DNA of 64,000 nt from positions 3,353,001 through 3,417,000 of the forward strand of contig CP110972.1 of assembly GCA_028869255.1 (NCBI GenBank). The letters are read 5' to 3'. The notes below the pieces were generated by a model. It searched no databases and was not told the DNA's origin. It saw only the letters and a list, made by a program, of their open reading frames with translations. The translations under genes and the position numbers were made by a program. Shown here piece by piece: positions 12,246 through 21,870 of this stretch. Each line of letters begins with the position of its first letter. Position 1 is the first letter of the stretch. Origin of the DNA: Pseudomonas poae. Lineage in GTDB: Bacteria > Pseudomonadota > Gammaproteobacteria > Pseudomonadales > Pseudomonadaceae.

Positions 12246-13145
12246 ATGTTTGAGCTGACTCAACTGCGTTGCTTCACCACTGTGGCCACCGAGCTGAATT
12301 TTCGACGCGCCGCCGAGCGGCTGAACATGACCCAGCCGCCGCTGAGCCGGCAGATCCAATTGCTGGAACACCACTTGGGTGTGGAGCTGTTCGCACGCAC
12401 CACCCGCAGCGTTGCCCTCACCGCTGCCGGTCGGGCATTTTTCATCGAGGCGCAGAACCTGCTGGAGCGCGCCCAGCAGGCGGCCGTGACGGCGCGGCGC
12501 TTTGCCGAAGGCGATATCGGCACGGTCAATATCAGCTTCGTCGGCAGCGCGGTGTATGAGTTTCTGCCCAGGGTCATCGCCGAGGCCCGACTCAAGCAGC
12601 CTCACGTAAAAATCGACCTGTCGGAGATGAACACCTACCAGCAACACGAAGCCTTGCGCGCCCGCCGCATCGACCTGGGTATCGTCCGCGCCCCTTTGTT
12701 GGAGCCGGGTTACGCCACCGAATGCCTGGTGCGCGAGCCTTTTGTGCTGGCGGTGCCGAGCAGTCACCGGCTGGCCACCGTCGAGACCGTCAGCGTGCAG
12801 GACCTGGACGCCCAACCGTTCCTGATGTACGCCCATTCGGCCTACCCGCCGTTCAACGAACTCCTCACCGGCCTGCTGCGTTCGGCCCGTGTCACGCCGG
12901 AGTTTGTGCAGTGGCTGGGGTCGTCCCTGACCATCCTGGCCCTGGTCAACGCGGGCATGGGCCTGGCCCTGGTGCCGCGCTGCGCCAGCAGTGTGGTGTT
13001 CAAGAACGTGGTGTTCCGCGACATCGACCTCGGCGAAGGCGCACAGAGCGAGTTGCACCTGATCTGGCGCGAGAACAACGACAACCCGGCGTTCGCCATG
13101 TTACTGGAGGGGATTCGCCATGCGGTACGCGAGGGGTGGGCCTGA
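12246..13145 (+). CDS. LysR-family regulator divergent from gudPD
   Basis: LysR regulator of 299 residues. N-terminal winged HTH (MFELTQLRCFTTVATELNFRRAAERLNMTQPPLSRQI region, 1-35) followed by a PBP2 effector domain. ATG 12246 is chosen because the HTH begins immediately; an upstream in-frame start at 12195 adds nonfamily residues. Divergence from gudP suggests it controls glucarate use. Its last 25 codons (ENNDNPAFAMLLEGIRHAVREGWA) are the source of a downstream tandem array, where shortened copies of this tail recur four times. Confidence 0.9.
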   Translation: MFELTQLRCFTTVATELNFRRAAERLNMTQPPLSRQIQLLEHHLGVELFARTTRSVALTAAGRAFFIEAQNLLERAQQAAVTARRFAEGDIGTVNISFVGSAVYEFLPRVIAEARLKQPHVKIDLSEMNTYQQHEALRARRIDLGIVRAPLLEPGYATECLVREPFVLAVPSSHRLATVETVSVQDLDAQPFLMYAHSAYPPFNELLTGLLRSARVTPEFVQWLGSSLTILALVNAGMGLALVPRCASSVVFKNVVFRDIDLGEGAQSELHLIWRENNDNPAFAMLLEGIRHAVREGWA

Positions 13146-14125
13146 AGCCCCCCAACGTGGCGAGCGGGCTTGCCCGCGTTGGGCTGCAAAGCAGCCCCAG
13201 TAGAACCACCGAGGTTTTTCTGAAAGTACTCAGCGCCAGGTTTTAGGGCTGCTGCGCAACCCAACGCGGGCAAGCCCGCTCGCCACAACAGCGCATTTTC
13301 CTTGAGAACAACGACAACGCGGCGTTTGCCATGTTGCTGGAGGGGTGGGCCTGAAGCCTCCAACGTGGCGAGCGGGCTTGCCCGCGTTGGGCGGCGAAGC
13401 AGCCCCAGTAAAGCCTCTGAGGTTTTTCTGAAAGAACTCAGCGCCAGGTTTTGGGGCTGCTGCGCAACCCAACGCGGGCAAGCCCGCTCGCCACAACAGC
13501 GCATTTGCCGTGAGAACAACGACAACCCGGCGTTTGCCAGGTTGCTGGAGGGGTGGGCCTGAAGCCTCCAACGTGGCGAGCGGGCTTGCCCGCGTTGGGC
13601 TGCAAAGCAGCCCCAGTAAAACCACCGAGGTTTTTCTGAAAGTACTCAGCGCCAGGTTTTAGGGCTGCTGCGCAACCCAACGCGGGCAAGCCCGCTCGCC
13701 ACAACAGCCCATTTTCCTTGAGAACAACGACAACGCGGCGTTTGCCATGTTGCTGGAGGGGATGGGCCTGATGCCTCCCAATGTGGCGAGCGGGCTTGCC
13801 CGCGTTGGGCTGCAAAGCAGCCCCAGTAAAGCCTCTGAGGTTTTTCTGAAAGAACTCAGCGCCAGGTTTTGGGGCTGCTGCGCAACCCAACGCGGGCAAG
13901 CCCGCTCGCCACAACAGCGCATTTGCCGTGAGAACAACGACAACCCGGCGTTTGCCAGGTTGCTGGAGGGGATGGGCCTGATGCCTCCCAATGTGGCGAG
14001 CGGGCTTGCCCGCGTTGGGCTGCAAAGCAGCCCCAGTAAAGCCTCTGAGGTTTTTCTGAAAGAACTCAGCGCCAGGTTTTGGGGCTGCTGCGCAACCCAA
14101 CGCGGGCAAGCCCGCTCGCCACAAG
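13071..14125. repeat. Tandem array of LysR gene tail plus REP pair, about 208-210 bp per unit
   Basis: Five REP pairs begin at 13154, 13362, 13570, 13780 and 13990 (aa(c/t)gtggcgagcgggcttg), each closed about 130 bases later by the inverted copy. Between them are four copies of the 3' end of the preceding LysR gene, starting at 13304, 13512, 13720 and 13930, encoding ENNDN(A/P)AFA. Copies lack 25 bases (IRHAVRE) between two GAGGGG direct repeats in the original. Types alternate: 1 and 3 share one set of variants, 2 and 4 another, so a two-unit block was itself duplicated; unit 5 is of the second type. No separate gene is needed to explain this region. Confidence 0.93.
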
Positions 14126-14156
14126 CCCCGGCCTGAGTTAACGCGGTTACAAAATC

Positions 14157-14178
14157 GTGGGCCCCTCCCACATTTTTT
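14157..14178 (+). terminator. Short stem-loop with T tract after the repeat array
   Basis: GTGGG-CCCCT-CCCAC followed by ATTTTTT. The stem is short (5 bp, all but one pair G-C), so it is a weak to moderate terminator that would end transcripts running out of the LysR gene and array. Confidence 0.5.
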
Positions 14179-14349
14179 GACCGGCTTCGCTGGGTGCAAT
14201 CCTCTTGAATACTTGCCTGATCCTGCGAACTTGACGACATGCGGATAGATACCCCTTGCGCAGTGGTCTAGAGTTCGACAATAAGCGGCCATCGCAACCT
14301 CACTATTAAAAAGGCCGCACCTACCGTTGATCAGCAGGTGAGCCTCGCC

Positions 14350-14808
14350 ATGGAATTACGTATTAACCAAAAGGCCTATCAGGTCGATGCCGACGCGGAC
14401 ACGCCACTATTGTGGGTGATCCGCGATGACCTGGGCCTGACCGGCACCAAGTACGGTTGCGGCCTGGCCCAATGCGGCGCCTGTTCGGTGCTGGTGGATG
14501 GCAATGTGGTGCGCTCGTGCGTGACGCCGGTAGCCGGCGTGGTCGGGCGTGAGATCACCACCATCGAGGCCATTGAGGCCGATGAGGTGGGCAAACGCGT
14601 GGTCAGCGCCTGGGTCGAGCACCAAGTTGCGCAGTGCGGCTATTGCCAGTCCGGGCAGGTGATGGCGGCCACCGCGCTGCTCAAGCACACCCCCGCACCC
14701 ACCGATGCACAGATCGACGCGGCGATGGTCAACCTGTGCCGCTGCGGCACCTATAACGCCATCCATGCCGCCATGCATGACCTGGCCGCCGGGAAGGAGA
14801 CCGTCTGA
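14350..14808 (+). CDS. 2Fe-2S subunit of a molybdenum hydroxylase (IorA-like)
   Basis: Small iron-sulfur subunit (152 residues) of a xanthine oxidase-family enzyme. Plant-type [2Fe-2S] cysteines in YGCGLAQCGACSVL with C about 20 later, then the second cluster CGYCQSGQ and CRCGTY. It passes electrons from the Mo centre toward cytochrome c. Start ATG 14350 chosen over an in-frame GTG at 14338. The stop overlaps the next gene's start (TGATG). Substrate unknown; isoquinoline, nicotinate and aldehyde oxidoreductases share this design. Confidence 0.92.
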   Translation: MELRINQKAYQVDADADTPLLWVIRDDLGLTGTKYGCGLAQCGACSVLVDGNVVRSCVTPVAGVVGREITTIEAIEADEVGKRVVSAWVEHQVAQCGYCQSGQVMAATALLKHTPAPTDAQIDAAMVNLCRCGTYNAIHAAMHDLAAGKETV

Positions 14809-17044
14809 TGAATACGCCTGTCGAAATCCCCGGCGTAGTCTTGGGCGATCCGGTCAACCTGTCGCGCCGACGCTTCCTGGCCAGTACCGCCGTGGGCGCG
14901 CTGGTCATCGGTTTCGGCCTGCCGCTGGGTTCGGCCAGGGTGCAGGCGGCGGCCGGCACCGCCGCTGAACGCGGCACCCAGGTGCCGGCGTTCCTGGAGA
15001 TCCGCCCGGACGGCACAATCCGCTTGCTCAGCCCCTTTATGGAAGGCGGCCAAGGCACCCACACCGCCATGGCGCAGATAGTCGGCGAAGAGCTGGATGC
15101 CGACCCGGCCACCTTCATCGTCGAAGCCGCACCGCCTGGCGACGCTTACGTGGTGATGGACAACGGCATGCGCATCACCGGCGGCAGCATGTCGGTGCGC
15201 ATGAGCTACCCGACCATGCGCCGCCTCGGCGCCCTGGCCCGCGCCATGCTGCTGCAGGCCGGTGCCGAACAGCTCGGTGTGCCGCTGGGTGAGCTGACCA
15301 CCCAACCTGGCCGAGTGGTGCACGCCGCGTCCGGCCGTTCCCTGGGCTACGGTGAGTTGGCCGGTCGCGCCCTCGACATGCCGGTGCCCGACCCTGCCAC
15401 CATTACCCTGCGTGATCCCAGCCAGTTCCGCTGGATCGGCAAGCCGGTAAAACGCGTGGATGCCCACGACAAATCCACCGGCAAGGCGCTCTACAGCATC
15501 GACCTGAAAGTCGACGACATGCTCCACGCCGCCGTGCAGCACGCGCCGCGTCTGGGCCTGACCGTGGGCAGCCTGCGCAACCAGCCGCAGGTCGAGGCCA
15601 TGAAGGGCGTGCATTCGGTGCACGTGCTGCCCGGCGCGGTGGCGGTGGTGGCCGAACGCTGGTGGCATGCCAAGCGTGCGGTAGAGGCCATCCAGGTCGA
15701 CTGGCAGGAACCGACCGCCGATTCCAAAGTGCGTGCGATGCCTGCGGACTTCTCCAGCGACAAGTACCGTGACTTTCTCGCGGCCCAGCAAGGCCCGGCC
15801 CGTGACGACGAAAACGAAGGCGATGTGGCCGCCGCGCTGAAAAATGCCAAGACCCAGGTCGAAGCCACCTACCACAACCAGTACGTCAACCATGCGCAGC
15901 TGGAGCCGCCGTCGGCCCTGGCACGCTTCAACCCGGACGGCTCGCTGGACATCTGGCTGCCCAACCAGGCACCCGACATGTTCCGTGCCGACATCGCCAA
16001 ACGCACCGACCTGGCGCCGGAGCAAATCACCCTGCACTCGCCGTTGCTGGGCGGTTTTTTCGGCCGGCATTTTCTCTACGACTCGGCCAGCCCCTACCCG
16101 CAGGCCATCGCGCTGGCCAAGGCGGTGGGTCGTCCGGTCAAGCTGATCTGGAGCCGTGAAGAAGAGTTCCTGCGGGATGTGCTGCGCCCGGTGGCGGTGG
16201 TCAAGTTCCGCGCCGCGCTGGACGCCGACGGCCTGCCGGTGGCGATCGAAGCGGTGAGCGCCACCGAAGGCCCCACCGAAGCCATCGCCGGCAAACAGGG
16301 CGAGAAACTCGACCCCACGGCTCTCGAAGGGCTGTCGGGCAAAAGCTACGCGATCCCCAACAAACGTATCGCGCAGATCTACGTCAAAGGCCAGGCGATG
16401 CTCGGCTACTGGCGCTCGGTGGGCAATTCGCTCAACGATTTTTTCTACGAAGCGTTCCTTGATGAGCTGGCGGACAAAGGCGGTCGCGACCCGTATGAGC
16501 TGCGTTTGCACTTGCTGCGCGACAACCCGCGCCTGACCACCTTGCTCAAGGCGGTCGGCGAGTTGTCCGGTGGCTGGAAGCGTGGCCCCTACACCGCCGA
16601 AGACGGCAGCCGCCGCGCACGCGGGTGGCCATGGCCTCGCCGTTCGGCTCCCACGCGGCGGTGATCGCCGAAGTGTCGATTGAACAGGGCCAGGTCAAGG
16701 TGCATCAGATCTGGGAAGCCATCGACCCCGGCAGCATCGTCAACCCGGCGATTGTTGAAGCGCAGGTCAATGGCGCCGTAGCGCTGGGGTTATCGCAAAC
16801 GTTGCTGGAAGAAGCGGTGTACGTGGACGGCAAGCCACGGGCGCGCAACTACGACCTTTACCCGATCCTGCCGCCCTCGCGGATGGCCAAGGTGCACGTA
16901 AAGATTGTCGAGAGTGGCGAAAAGATGGGTGGTATCGGTGAGCCTCCGCTCCCGGCAGTGGCGCCGGCTGTGGCCAATGCGGTGGCGCAGTTGACCGGCC
17001 AGCGGATTCGCAGCCTGCCATTAAGCCGACACACCTTCAGCTAA
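14808..17044 (+). pseudogene. Molybdopterin-binding large subunit, IorB-like (one-base frameshift)
   Basis: Large subunit of the same hydroxylase. A twin-arginine signal (SRRRFL, residues 19-24) places it in the periplasm, and xanthine-dehydrogenase-type Mo-binding segments follow (GGFFGRHFLYD near 415). The frame breaks at 16623-16625: after GSRRARG the family sequence (VAMASPFGSHAAV...) continues in the next frame. A fourth G in the GGG run restores a 745-residue protein, the usual length. Probably intact in the organism. C-terminus GGIGEPPLPAVAPA is the family's glutamate-containing active-site motif. It is co-transcribed with the cytochrome gene 16 bases downstream. Confidence 0.88.
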
Positions 17045-17060
17045 CCGAGCGAGACTGCCC

Positions 17061-18401
17061 ATGAACAACCGTCGATTCGCAAGAACCGCAGGCTGGCTGG
17101 TGCTGCCCTGCCTGGTCGCAGCCGCTGTGCTGGCCTGGTATGTCACGCGCCAGCCCGCGTCCCCTTTTGAACAGGCGCAGGCCACCAGTGCCGATGCCGC
17201 GCTGATCAGCCGTGGCGAGTACGTCGCCCGTCTCAGCGACTGCGTGGCCTGCCACAGCCTGGCGGGCAAGACGCCCTTCGCCGGTGGCCTGGAAATGGCC
17301 ACGCCGCTGGGCGCGATTCACGCCACCAATATCACCCCCGACCGGGACACCGGCATCGGCACCTACAGCCTGGCTGACTTCGACCGGGCGGTACGCCACG
17401 GCGTGGCACCGGGTGGCCGACGACTGTACCCGGCCATGCCCTACCCGTCTTACGTGAAGTTGAGCGACGACGACATCCGGGCGATGTACGCGTTTTTCAT
17501 GCAGGGCGTGCAACCGGCCAAGCAACCGAACATCCCCAGCGATATTCCCTGGCCGCTCAACCTGCGCTGGCCCATCGCATTGTGGAACGGCCTGTTCGCC
17601 CCCACGGCCACCTACGCGGCCAAGCCCGAGCAGGACGCGCTGTGGAATCGCGGCGCGTACATCGTCCAGGGCCCCGGCCACTGCGGCAGCTGCCACACGC
17701 CGCGCAGCCTGGCCTTCAACGAGAAAGCCCTGGACGAATCCGGCGCGCCGTTTCTCGCTGGCGCCCTGCTCGACGGCTGGTACGCACCCAGCCTGCGCCA
17801 GGACCCCAACACCGGCCTGGGCCGCTGGAGCGAGCCAGAGATCGTGCAGTTCCTTAAAACCGGGCGTAACAAACATGCGGTGGTGTACGGTTCGATGACC
17901 GAAGCCTTCAACAACTCCACCCAGTTCATGGCCGACGACGACCTGGCCGCCATCGCCCGTTATCTCAAGTCCTTGCCCGGCGACCCACAGCGCGACGGCA
18001 CGCCCTGGCAGTATGTGACCGCCGATACGCGCCAGGACGTCCCCGGCGCCCACACCTACGCGACCCGCTGCGCCTCGTGCCACGGCCTCGACGGCAAGGG
18101 CCAGCCCGAGTGGATGCCTCCGCTGGCCGGCGCCACCTCGGCACTGGCCAAGGAAAGCGCCTCGGCCATCAACATCACCCTCAACGGCTCGCAACGCATC
18201 GTCGCCGCCGGCGTACCCGACGCCTATCGCATGCCGGCCTTTCGCGAGCAATTGTCCGATATGGAAATTGCCCAGGTGCTGACCTACATGCGCAGCACCT
18301 GGGGCAACCACGGTGAAGCGGTCGAGGCGAAGGCAGTGGGCAAGCTGCGCGGGCATACGGACCCGGCCAGCAGCAGCCCGATTATTTTGCATATGCGCTG
18401 A
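17061..18401 (+). CDS. Tri-haem c-type cytochrome, electron acceptor of the molybdenum hydroxylase
   Basis: Membrane-anchored or periplasmic cytochrome of 446 residues. One N-terminal hydrophobic segment (about 10-28) precedes three CxxCH haem sites: CVACH near 61, CGSCH near 208 and CASCH near 337. This is the architecture of the cytochrome subunit of alcohol, aldehyde and gluconate dehydrogenases. Sixteen bases after the Mo subunit, it should deliver electrons to the respiratory chain. Specific substrate unknown. Confidence 0.92.
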   Translation: MNNRRFARTAGWLVLPCLVAAAVLAWYVTRQPASPFEQAQATSADAALISRGEYVARLSDCVACHSLAGKTPFAGGLEMATPLGAIHATNITPDRDTGIGTYSLADFDRAVRHGVAPGGRRLYPAMPYPSYVKLSDDDIRAMYAFFMQGVQPAKQPNIPSDIPWPLNLRWPIALWNGLFAPTATYAAKPEQDALWNRGAYIVQGPGHCGSCHTPRSLAFNEKALDESGAPFLAGALLDGWYAPSLRQDPNTGLGRWSEPEIVQFLKTGRNKHAVVYGSMTEAFNNSTQFMADDDLAAIARYLKSLPGDPQRDGTPWQYVTADTRQDVPGAHTYATRCASCHGLDGKGQPEWMPPLAGATSALAKESASAINITLNGSQRIVAAGVPDAYRMPAFREQLSDMEIAQVLTYMRSTWGNHGEAVEAKAVGKLRGHTDPASSSPIILHMR

Positions 18402-18424
18402 TAGCCGATATTCCTGCCCTTTCT

Positions 18425-18460
18425 CCCGGCGTGGTCAGTGAAGTAACTGAGCATGCCGGG
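18425..18460. other. Nested inverted repeat in a gene-free stretch
   Basis: CCCGGCGTG and CATGCCGGG flank an inner CAGT-GAAGTA-ACTG hairpin, giving one long interrupted stem 24 bases after the cytochrome stop. There is no T tract, so it may stabilise or pause rather than terminate. The rest of 18402-18728 shows no coding potential I can support. Confidence 0.4.
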
Positions 18461-18728
18461 AAGGAAATGGGCCACGAGTACAAAACTGTCTCGACCTGCC
18501 CCCCTGCTCATTGATCCTTGCGTAGCAGCATGCGTATCCCGAGTTCGCCTCGTCTGACAATCAAAAAAGAATTCCACTACCTGACCTGTTAGCCATTACG
18601 CGCGGAAATCTGTTGGCAGCCTCAGCAAAATTGAGACCTGACTGACCGAGCAGAACAGGGCACATTCGCATCACGGCTACCCATGGCCGGCTGTCTTCCT
18701 GACTGACGGTTTTTCCAGCCGCTTTTTA

Positions 18729-18747
18729 ATGCATATAAAATATGCAT
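18729..18747. promoter_or_regulatory. Perfect 8-3-8 palindrome before the BrnT/BrnA remnant
   Basis: ATGCATAT-AAA-ATATGCAT lies one base before the start codon of the next ORF. Toxin-antitoxin operons are commonly autoregulated at such a site. Inference from position. Confidence 0.45.
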
Positions 18748-18748
18748 A

Positions 18749-19102
18749 ATGAGAAAATTCAGGATTCAATATGATGAGGCAAAAAACATTGCCAACCAGC
18801 AGAAGCACAAGGGCATAAGCCTGGCCGACGCGGAAGCAGTGTTCAACGACGCCGCCCGCGAGCGTGCGGAAAGTGCCGGCACGGGCTACCAAACCGTGAT
18901 CAATAACCTGCTGCGCCAGGCGCTGGTTTCGCAAGAAGCACATAACCTGGCGCCTGCCCCCAAGAAGCGCACTAAAACCCTGCAAGTGATCAACAATGGC
19001 ATCAGCCTCTCTGACGTAGAAGCACTGGAACAACAACTCATCGCGGTCGCTGGCGAATTGAATCGAGTGTTGGGCACGTCCAAAACCAAAGCCACCTTAT
19101 AA
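18749..19102 (+). CDS. Fused BrnT-like toxin N-terminus and BrnA-like antitoxin C-terminus
   Basis: 117 residues. Residues 1-33 (FRIQYDEAKNIANQQKHKG..., then SLADAEAVFND) match the start of BrnT, a RelE-fold RNase toxin. From about 36 the text changes to ERAESAGTGYQTVINNLLRQAL, the ribbon-helix-helix end of a BrnA-type antitoxin. The BrnT catalytic second half and the BrnA N-terminus are absent. The simplest reading is an internal deletion joining brnT to brnA in frame, giving an inactive toxin but a possible DNA-binding protein for the palindrome upstream. Not a standard gene; could be mistaken for an intact BrnT. Confidence 0.62.
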   Translation: MRKFRIQYDEAKNIANQQKHKGISLADAEAVFNDAARERAESAGTGYQTVINNLLRQALVSQEAHNLAPAPKKRTKTLQVINNGISLSDVEALEQQLIAVAGELNRVLGTSKTKATL

Positions 19103-19183
19103 AAAGCCACCCTGTAAATAGCCTTCTATGACCGTTGTCCGTTCTTGTTGGAGGTGATGGCCGGATAATCCCCTCAAAAACAC

Positions 19184-19777
19184 GCCGCGAGCAAACGGCT
19201 GGCCGAACTCGAACGGATCACTCACTGCACCTTGTTCACCCGCGTGGCCCGGGGGCTGCAACTGACCCCGGCGGGACGTGGCCTGGCGTAACATGCGCGG
19301 CTGTTTGCCAAGACCTCGACGGTGATCCAGTTCCTGGCGCAGGATCTGGCGACCTTTCTGGCGGCCAACCCCCACGTGCGCATCGAGCTGGAGGACGCCT
19401 TAAGCGACCGCACCATTCACGCCTTGGAAAACGGCCAGGCCGAGATCGGTATCTTTGCCGACAATGTGCCCGCCCCCGGCCTGCACATCCGGCCCTACCG
19501 ACGCGACCGCCAGGTGGTGCGGGTGCCGCAAACCCATGCACTGGCGCAGCACGCAAGCGTAAACCTGGCCGACACCCTGGATTTCGACTACGTGGCGCTG
19601 GACCAGGGCTGCTCGCCGCTGCGGCGTATCAATGACGCCGCAAGCAGCGGCAAACGCTTAAGGTTGGTATTTGCCGGATGATCGAGGCGGGCCTAGGGAT
19701 CGGCATCCTGGCGCTCGGCACGTTTGTCGCCGGAAGCCGCCAACCTGTACAGCCATTTGAGCAGCCTGGAAGCGTGA
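19184..19777 (+). pseudogene. LysR-family regulator remnant
   Basis: In one frame SKRLAELERITHCTLFTRVARGLQLTPAGRGLA, shown as residues 3-35 of the remnant, is the end of a LysR HTH domain; it meets a TAA at 19289-19291. The same frame then reads HARLFAKTSTVIQFL and an effector domain (ENGQAEIGIFADNVP). A further frame change near 19678 leads to MIEAGLGIGILALG. The first 30 or so HTH residues are missing. Deletion, stop and frame change together indicate real decay, unlike the single-homopolymer breaks elsewhere. Confidence 0.75.
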
Positions 19778-19781
19778 GGGC

Positions 19782-20792
19782 CTACGCGACCTTGATCACC
19801 ACCTTGCCAAACGGGCCCCTGGCCAGGTGCTCGTAGGCTTCTCGCGCCTGATCAAACGTGTACACCTGATCAATCACCGGGCGAATCCGATGTTCGTTCA
19901 AGAATGCATTCATGCGGTCGAACGAGCTGCGCGGCGCCACGGCGATCCCGCGAATCGTGGTTTGCCGGAAGATCATCGGCATCAGGTTCAACGCGCTGGT
20001 CTGGCCGGTCAGGAAGCCGATCTGGGCAATGCGCCCACCGACCCGGGTGGCGGCGATGGACTGGTTGATCCCGTCACCGCCGGCCACGTCGAGCAGCAAG
20101 TCCACGCCCTGCCCGTCGGTGAGCTTGAGCACTTCGGCAGCCCACTCGGGGTGGGTGCGGTAGTTCACGCCCGCTACGGCCCCCAGTTGCTTCAAGGCCT
20201 CCAGGTTTGCGTCGCGACTGGACGTGACGATGACCTTGGCGCCCAGTGCCGTGGCGATCTGTGCGGCGAACACCGAAACCCCGCCAGAGCCTTGCACCAA
20301 CACCGTCTGGCCGGCCTGGACCTGGCCGAAGTCGACCAGGGCGTACCAGGCGGTCAGCGCGGCGATCGGCAGCGTCGACGCCTCTTCATCCGACATGTCG
20401 TGCGGGGCGCGCACGGCGCTGTCTTGATGAATAATCATGTACTGCGCCAGCCCGCCCGGCAGTGGCGAGCCAAAGCAGTAGTGCGGTTCGTCCGGGCCGG
20501 GCATGCCGTCCAGCCAGCGCGAATACAGATGGGAGTTGACCCGGTCCCCAAGCGCAAAGCGCGTGACGCCGGCGCCGATAGCCACCACGGTGCCTGCCGC
20601 ATCGCTCACCGGGATCAGCGGCTTGGGCACGCTTTGCGGCTCGTAGATCCCGTCCACAATCGCCTTGTCGCGAAAGTTGAGCGAGACCGCGCCTACCTTG
20701 ACCAGCAACTCACCCGCTTTGGGCACGGGGGTTTCAACCTCGGCCTGCACCAGATTGTCCAAGCCGAAATCCTGCAAAAGCCACGCTTTCAT
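19782..20792 (-). CDS. Zinc-type/quinone oxidoreductase-like alcohol dehydrogenase (MDR family)
   Basis: Medium-chain dehydrogenase of 336 residues: GroES-like N-terminal domain and a Rossmann domain with QGSGGVSVFAAQIATALGA near 170-190. The catalytic-zinc cysteine of true alcohol dehydrogenases is not seen, so it resembles NADPH:quinone/zeta-crystallin members. Start ATG 20792 (MKAWLLQDFG) is the family start. A divergent LysR gene 140 bases away probably regulates it. Substrate unknown. Confidence 0.88.
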   Translation of the reverse strand: MKAWLLQDFGLDNLVQAEVETPVPKAGELLVKVGAVSLNFRDKAIVDGIYEPQSVPKPLIPVSDAAGTVVAIGAGVTRFALGDRVNSHLYSRWLDGMPGPDEPHYCFGSPLPGGLAQYMIIHQDSAVRAPHDMSDEEASTLPIAALTAWYALVDFGQVQAGQTVLVQGSGGVSVFAAQIATALGAKVIVTSSRDANLEALKQLGAVAGVNYRTHPEWAAEVLKLTDGQGVDLLLDVAGGDGINQSIAATRVGGRIAQIGFLTGQTSALNLMPMIFRQTTIRGIAVAPRSSFDRMNAFLNEHRIRPVIDQVYTFDQAREAYEHLARGPFGKVVIKVA

Positions 20793-20931
20793 CGTCTGTC
20801 TCCAGGGGGCCGGCAGCCTCAGTGCTGCCGGCGAGGGCCACAGTGTCGAGCGAATGCCGGGTGGGATAAATGCGTGCAACAGGTCATGATTGTTATCCTT
20901 CAGGGCAACAATCCCACGCACGGAGAAGCAG

Positions 20932-21849
20932 ATGGAGCTTTTACAGTCGATGCAGGTGTTCGCCAAATTGGCCGAGCTGGGCAGCTTTACCAAAGTCGCC
21001 GACGCACTCCAGAGCGGCCGCCCGCACGTCACGCGCACCATCCAGGACCTGGAGGCGTCACTCGGCGTGCGCTTGTTCCAGCGCACCACACGCAAGGTGC
21101 AACTGACGGCCGAGGGCGAGCGCTTTTACGAGCGGGTCAAGGAGATCCTGGCGACCATTGCCGACGCCACTGCGATGTTTGATCGCAGCGGTTCGACCTT
21201 GCGCGGCAGGCTGCGCGTGGATATCCCCACGGCCTTTGCCCAGCGCAGCTTCATGGAAAGCCTGCGCACGTTTACCGTGGCGTATCCCGATATCGATTTG
21301 GTATTGGGCGTGACGGATCGCACGGTCGACCTGGTCGCCGAGGGCATTGATTGCGCATTGCGCATCGGTGAATTGCCCGACTCGAGCATGGTTGCGCGTG
21401 AGATAGGCAACGCCACCATGGTGACCTGCGCCTCTGCCGACTACTTGCAGGCCTGGGGCGTGCCCGACACCGTGCACAGCCTGGCCCGGCATCGCGGGGT
21501 CAACTTCCTGTCGGGGCACAATAAGCGGCCACTGCCCTGGCATTTCTCGGTAGACGGCGAGGATTTGCCCTACGTGCCAAGCGTCGGCATTTCGGTGAAC
21601 GAGTCCAATGCCTATGTGCAATGCGCGGTGGCCGGGTTTGGCCTGATTCAGGCGCCCGGCATTACGGTTGAGACATTTCTGGCGAACGGCGAACTGGTGG
21701 AGGTCTTAAGCGCCTTTCGACCGCGCCCGCGCCCGGTCTCGGTGCTGTACCCCAGCCGAACCCACCTTGCGCCGCAAGTGGGCGCGTTTGTGGAGTGGCT
21801 GAAAGTGCATTTCCCGGCGCTGCACCCCACTTGGTTCAGCGCACGCTAG
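20932..21849 (+). CDS. LysR-family regulator (divergent from the alcohol dehydrogenase)
   Basis: 305 residues with an N-terminal HTH (MELLQSMQVFAKLAELGSFTKVADAL, residues 1-26, then TRTIQDLEASLGVRLFQRTTRKVQLT) and a PBP2 domain of the CrgA/DhmR-like group. ATG 20932 has a nearby GGAG (CGGAGAAGCAG). Longer in-frame starts would begin inside the intergenic promoter. Likely controls the adjacent MDR dehydrogenase; inducer unknown. Confidence 0.9.
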   Translation: MELLQSMQVFAKLAELGSFTKVADALQSGRPHVTRTIQDLEASLGVRLFQRTTRKVQLTAEGERFYERVKEILATIADATAMFDRSGSTLRGRLRVDIPTAFAQRSFMESLRTFTVAYPDIDLVLGVTDRTVDLVAEGIDCALRIGELPDSSMVAREIGNATMVTCASADYLQAWGVPDTVHSLARHRGVNFLSGHNKRPLPWHFSVDGEDLPYVPSVGISVNESNAYVQCAVAGFGLIQAPGITVETFLANGELVEVLSAFRPRPRPVSVLYPSRTHLAPQVGAFVEWLKVHFPALHPTWFSAR

Positions 21850-21870
21850 GCACGCAGGTTTTGCGGCGCC

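Noticed and set aside
13146..14125. CRISPR array
   Set aside because: Repeats are about 208 bases with inverted REP cores and copied coding sequence; there are no short direct repeats with unique spacers and no cas genes.
13438..14292. Minus-strand open frame of 284 codons, and plus-strand frame 13747-14136
   Set aside because: Both lie in the tandem repeat array; the encoded text is the same segment repeated and no family is recognisable.
14751..16511. Minus-strand open frame of 586 codons
   Set aside because: Antisense of the molybdopterin subunit, whose motifs are unmistakable.
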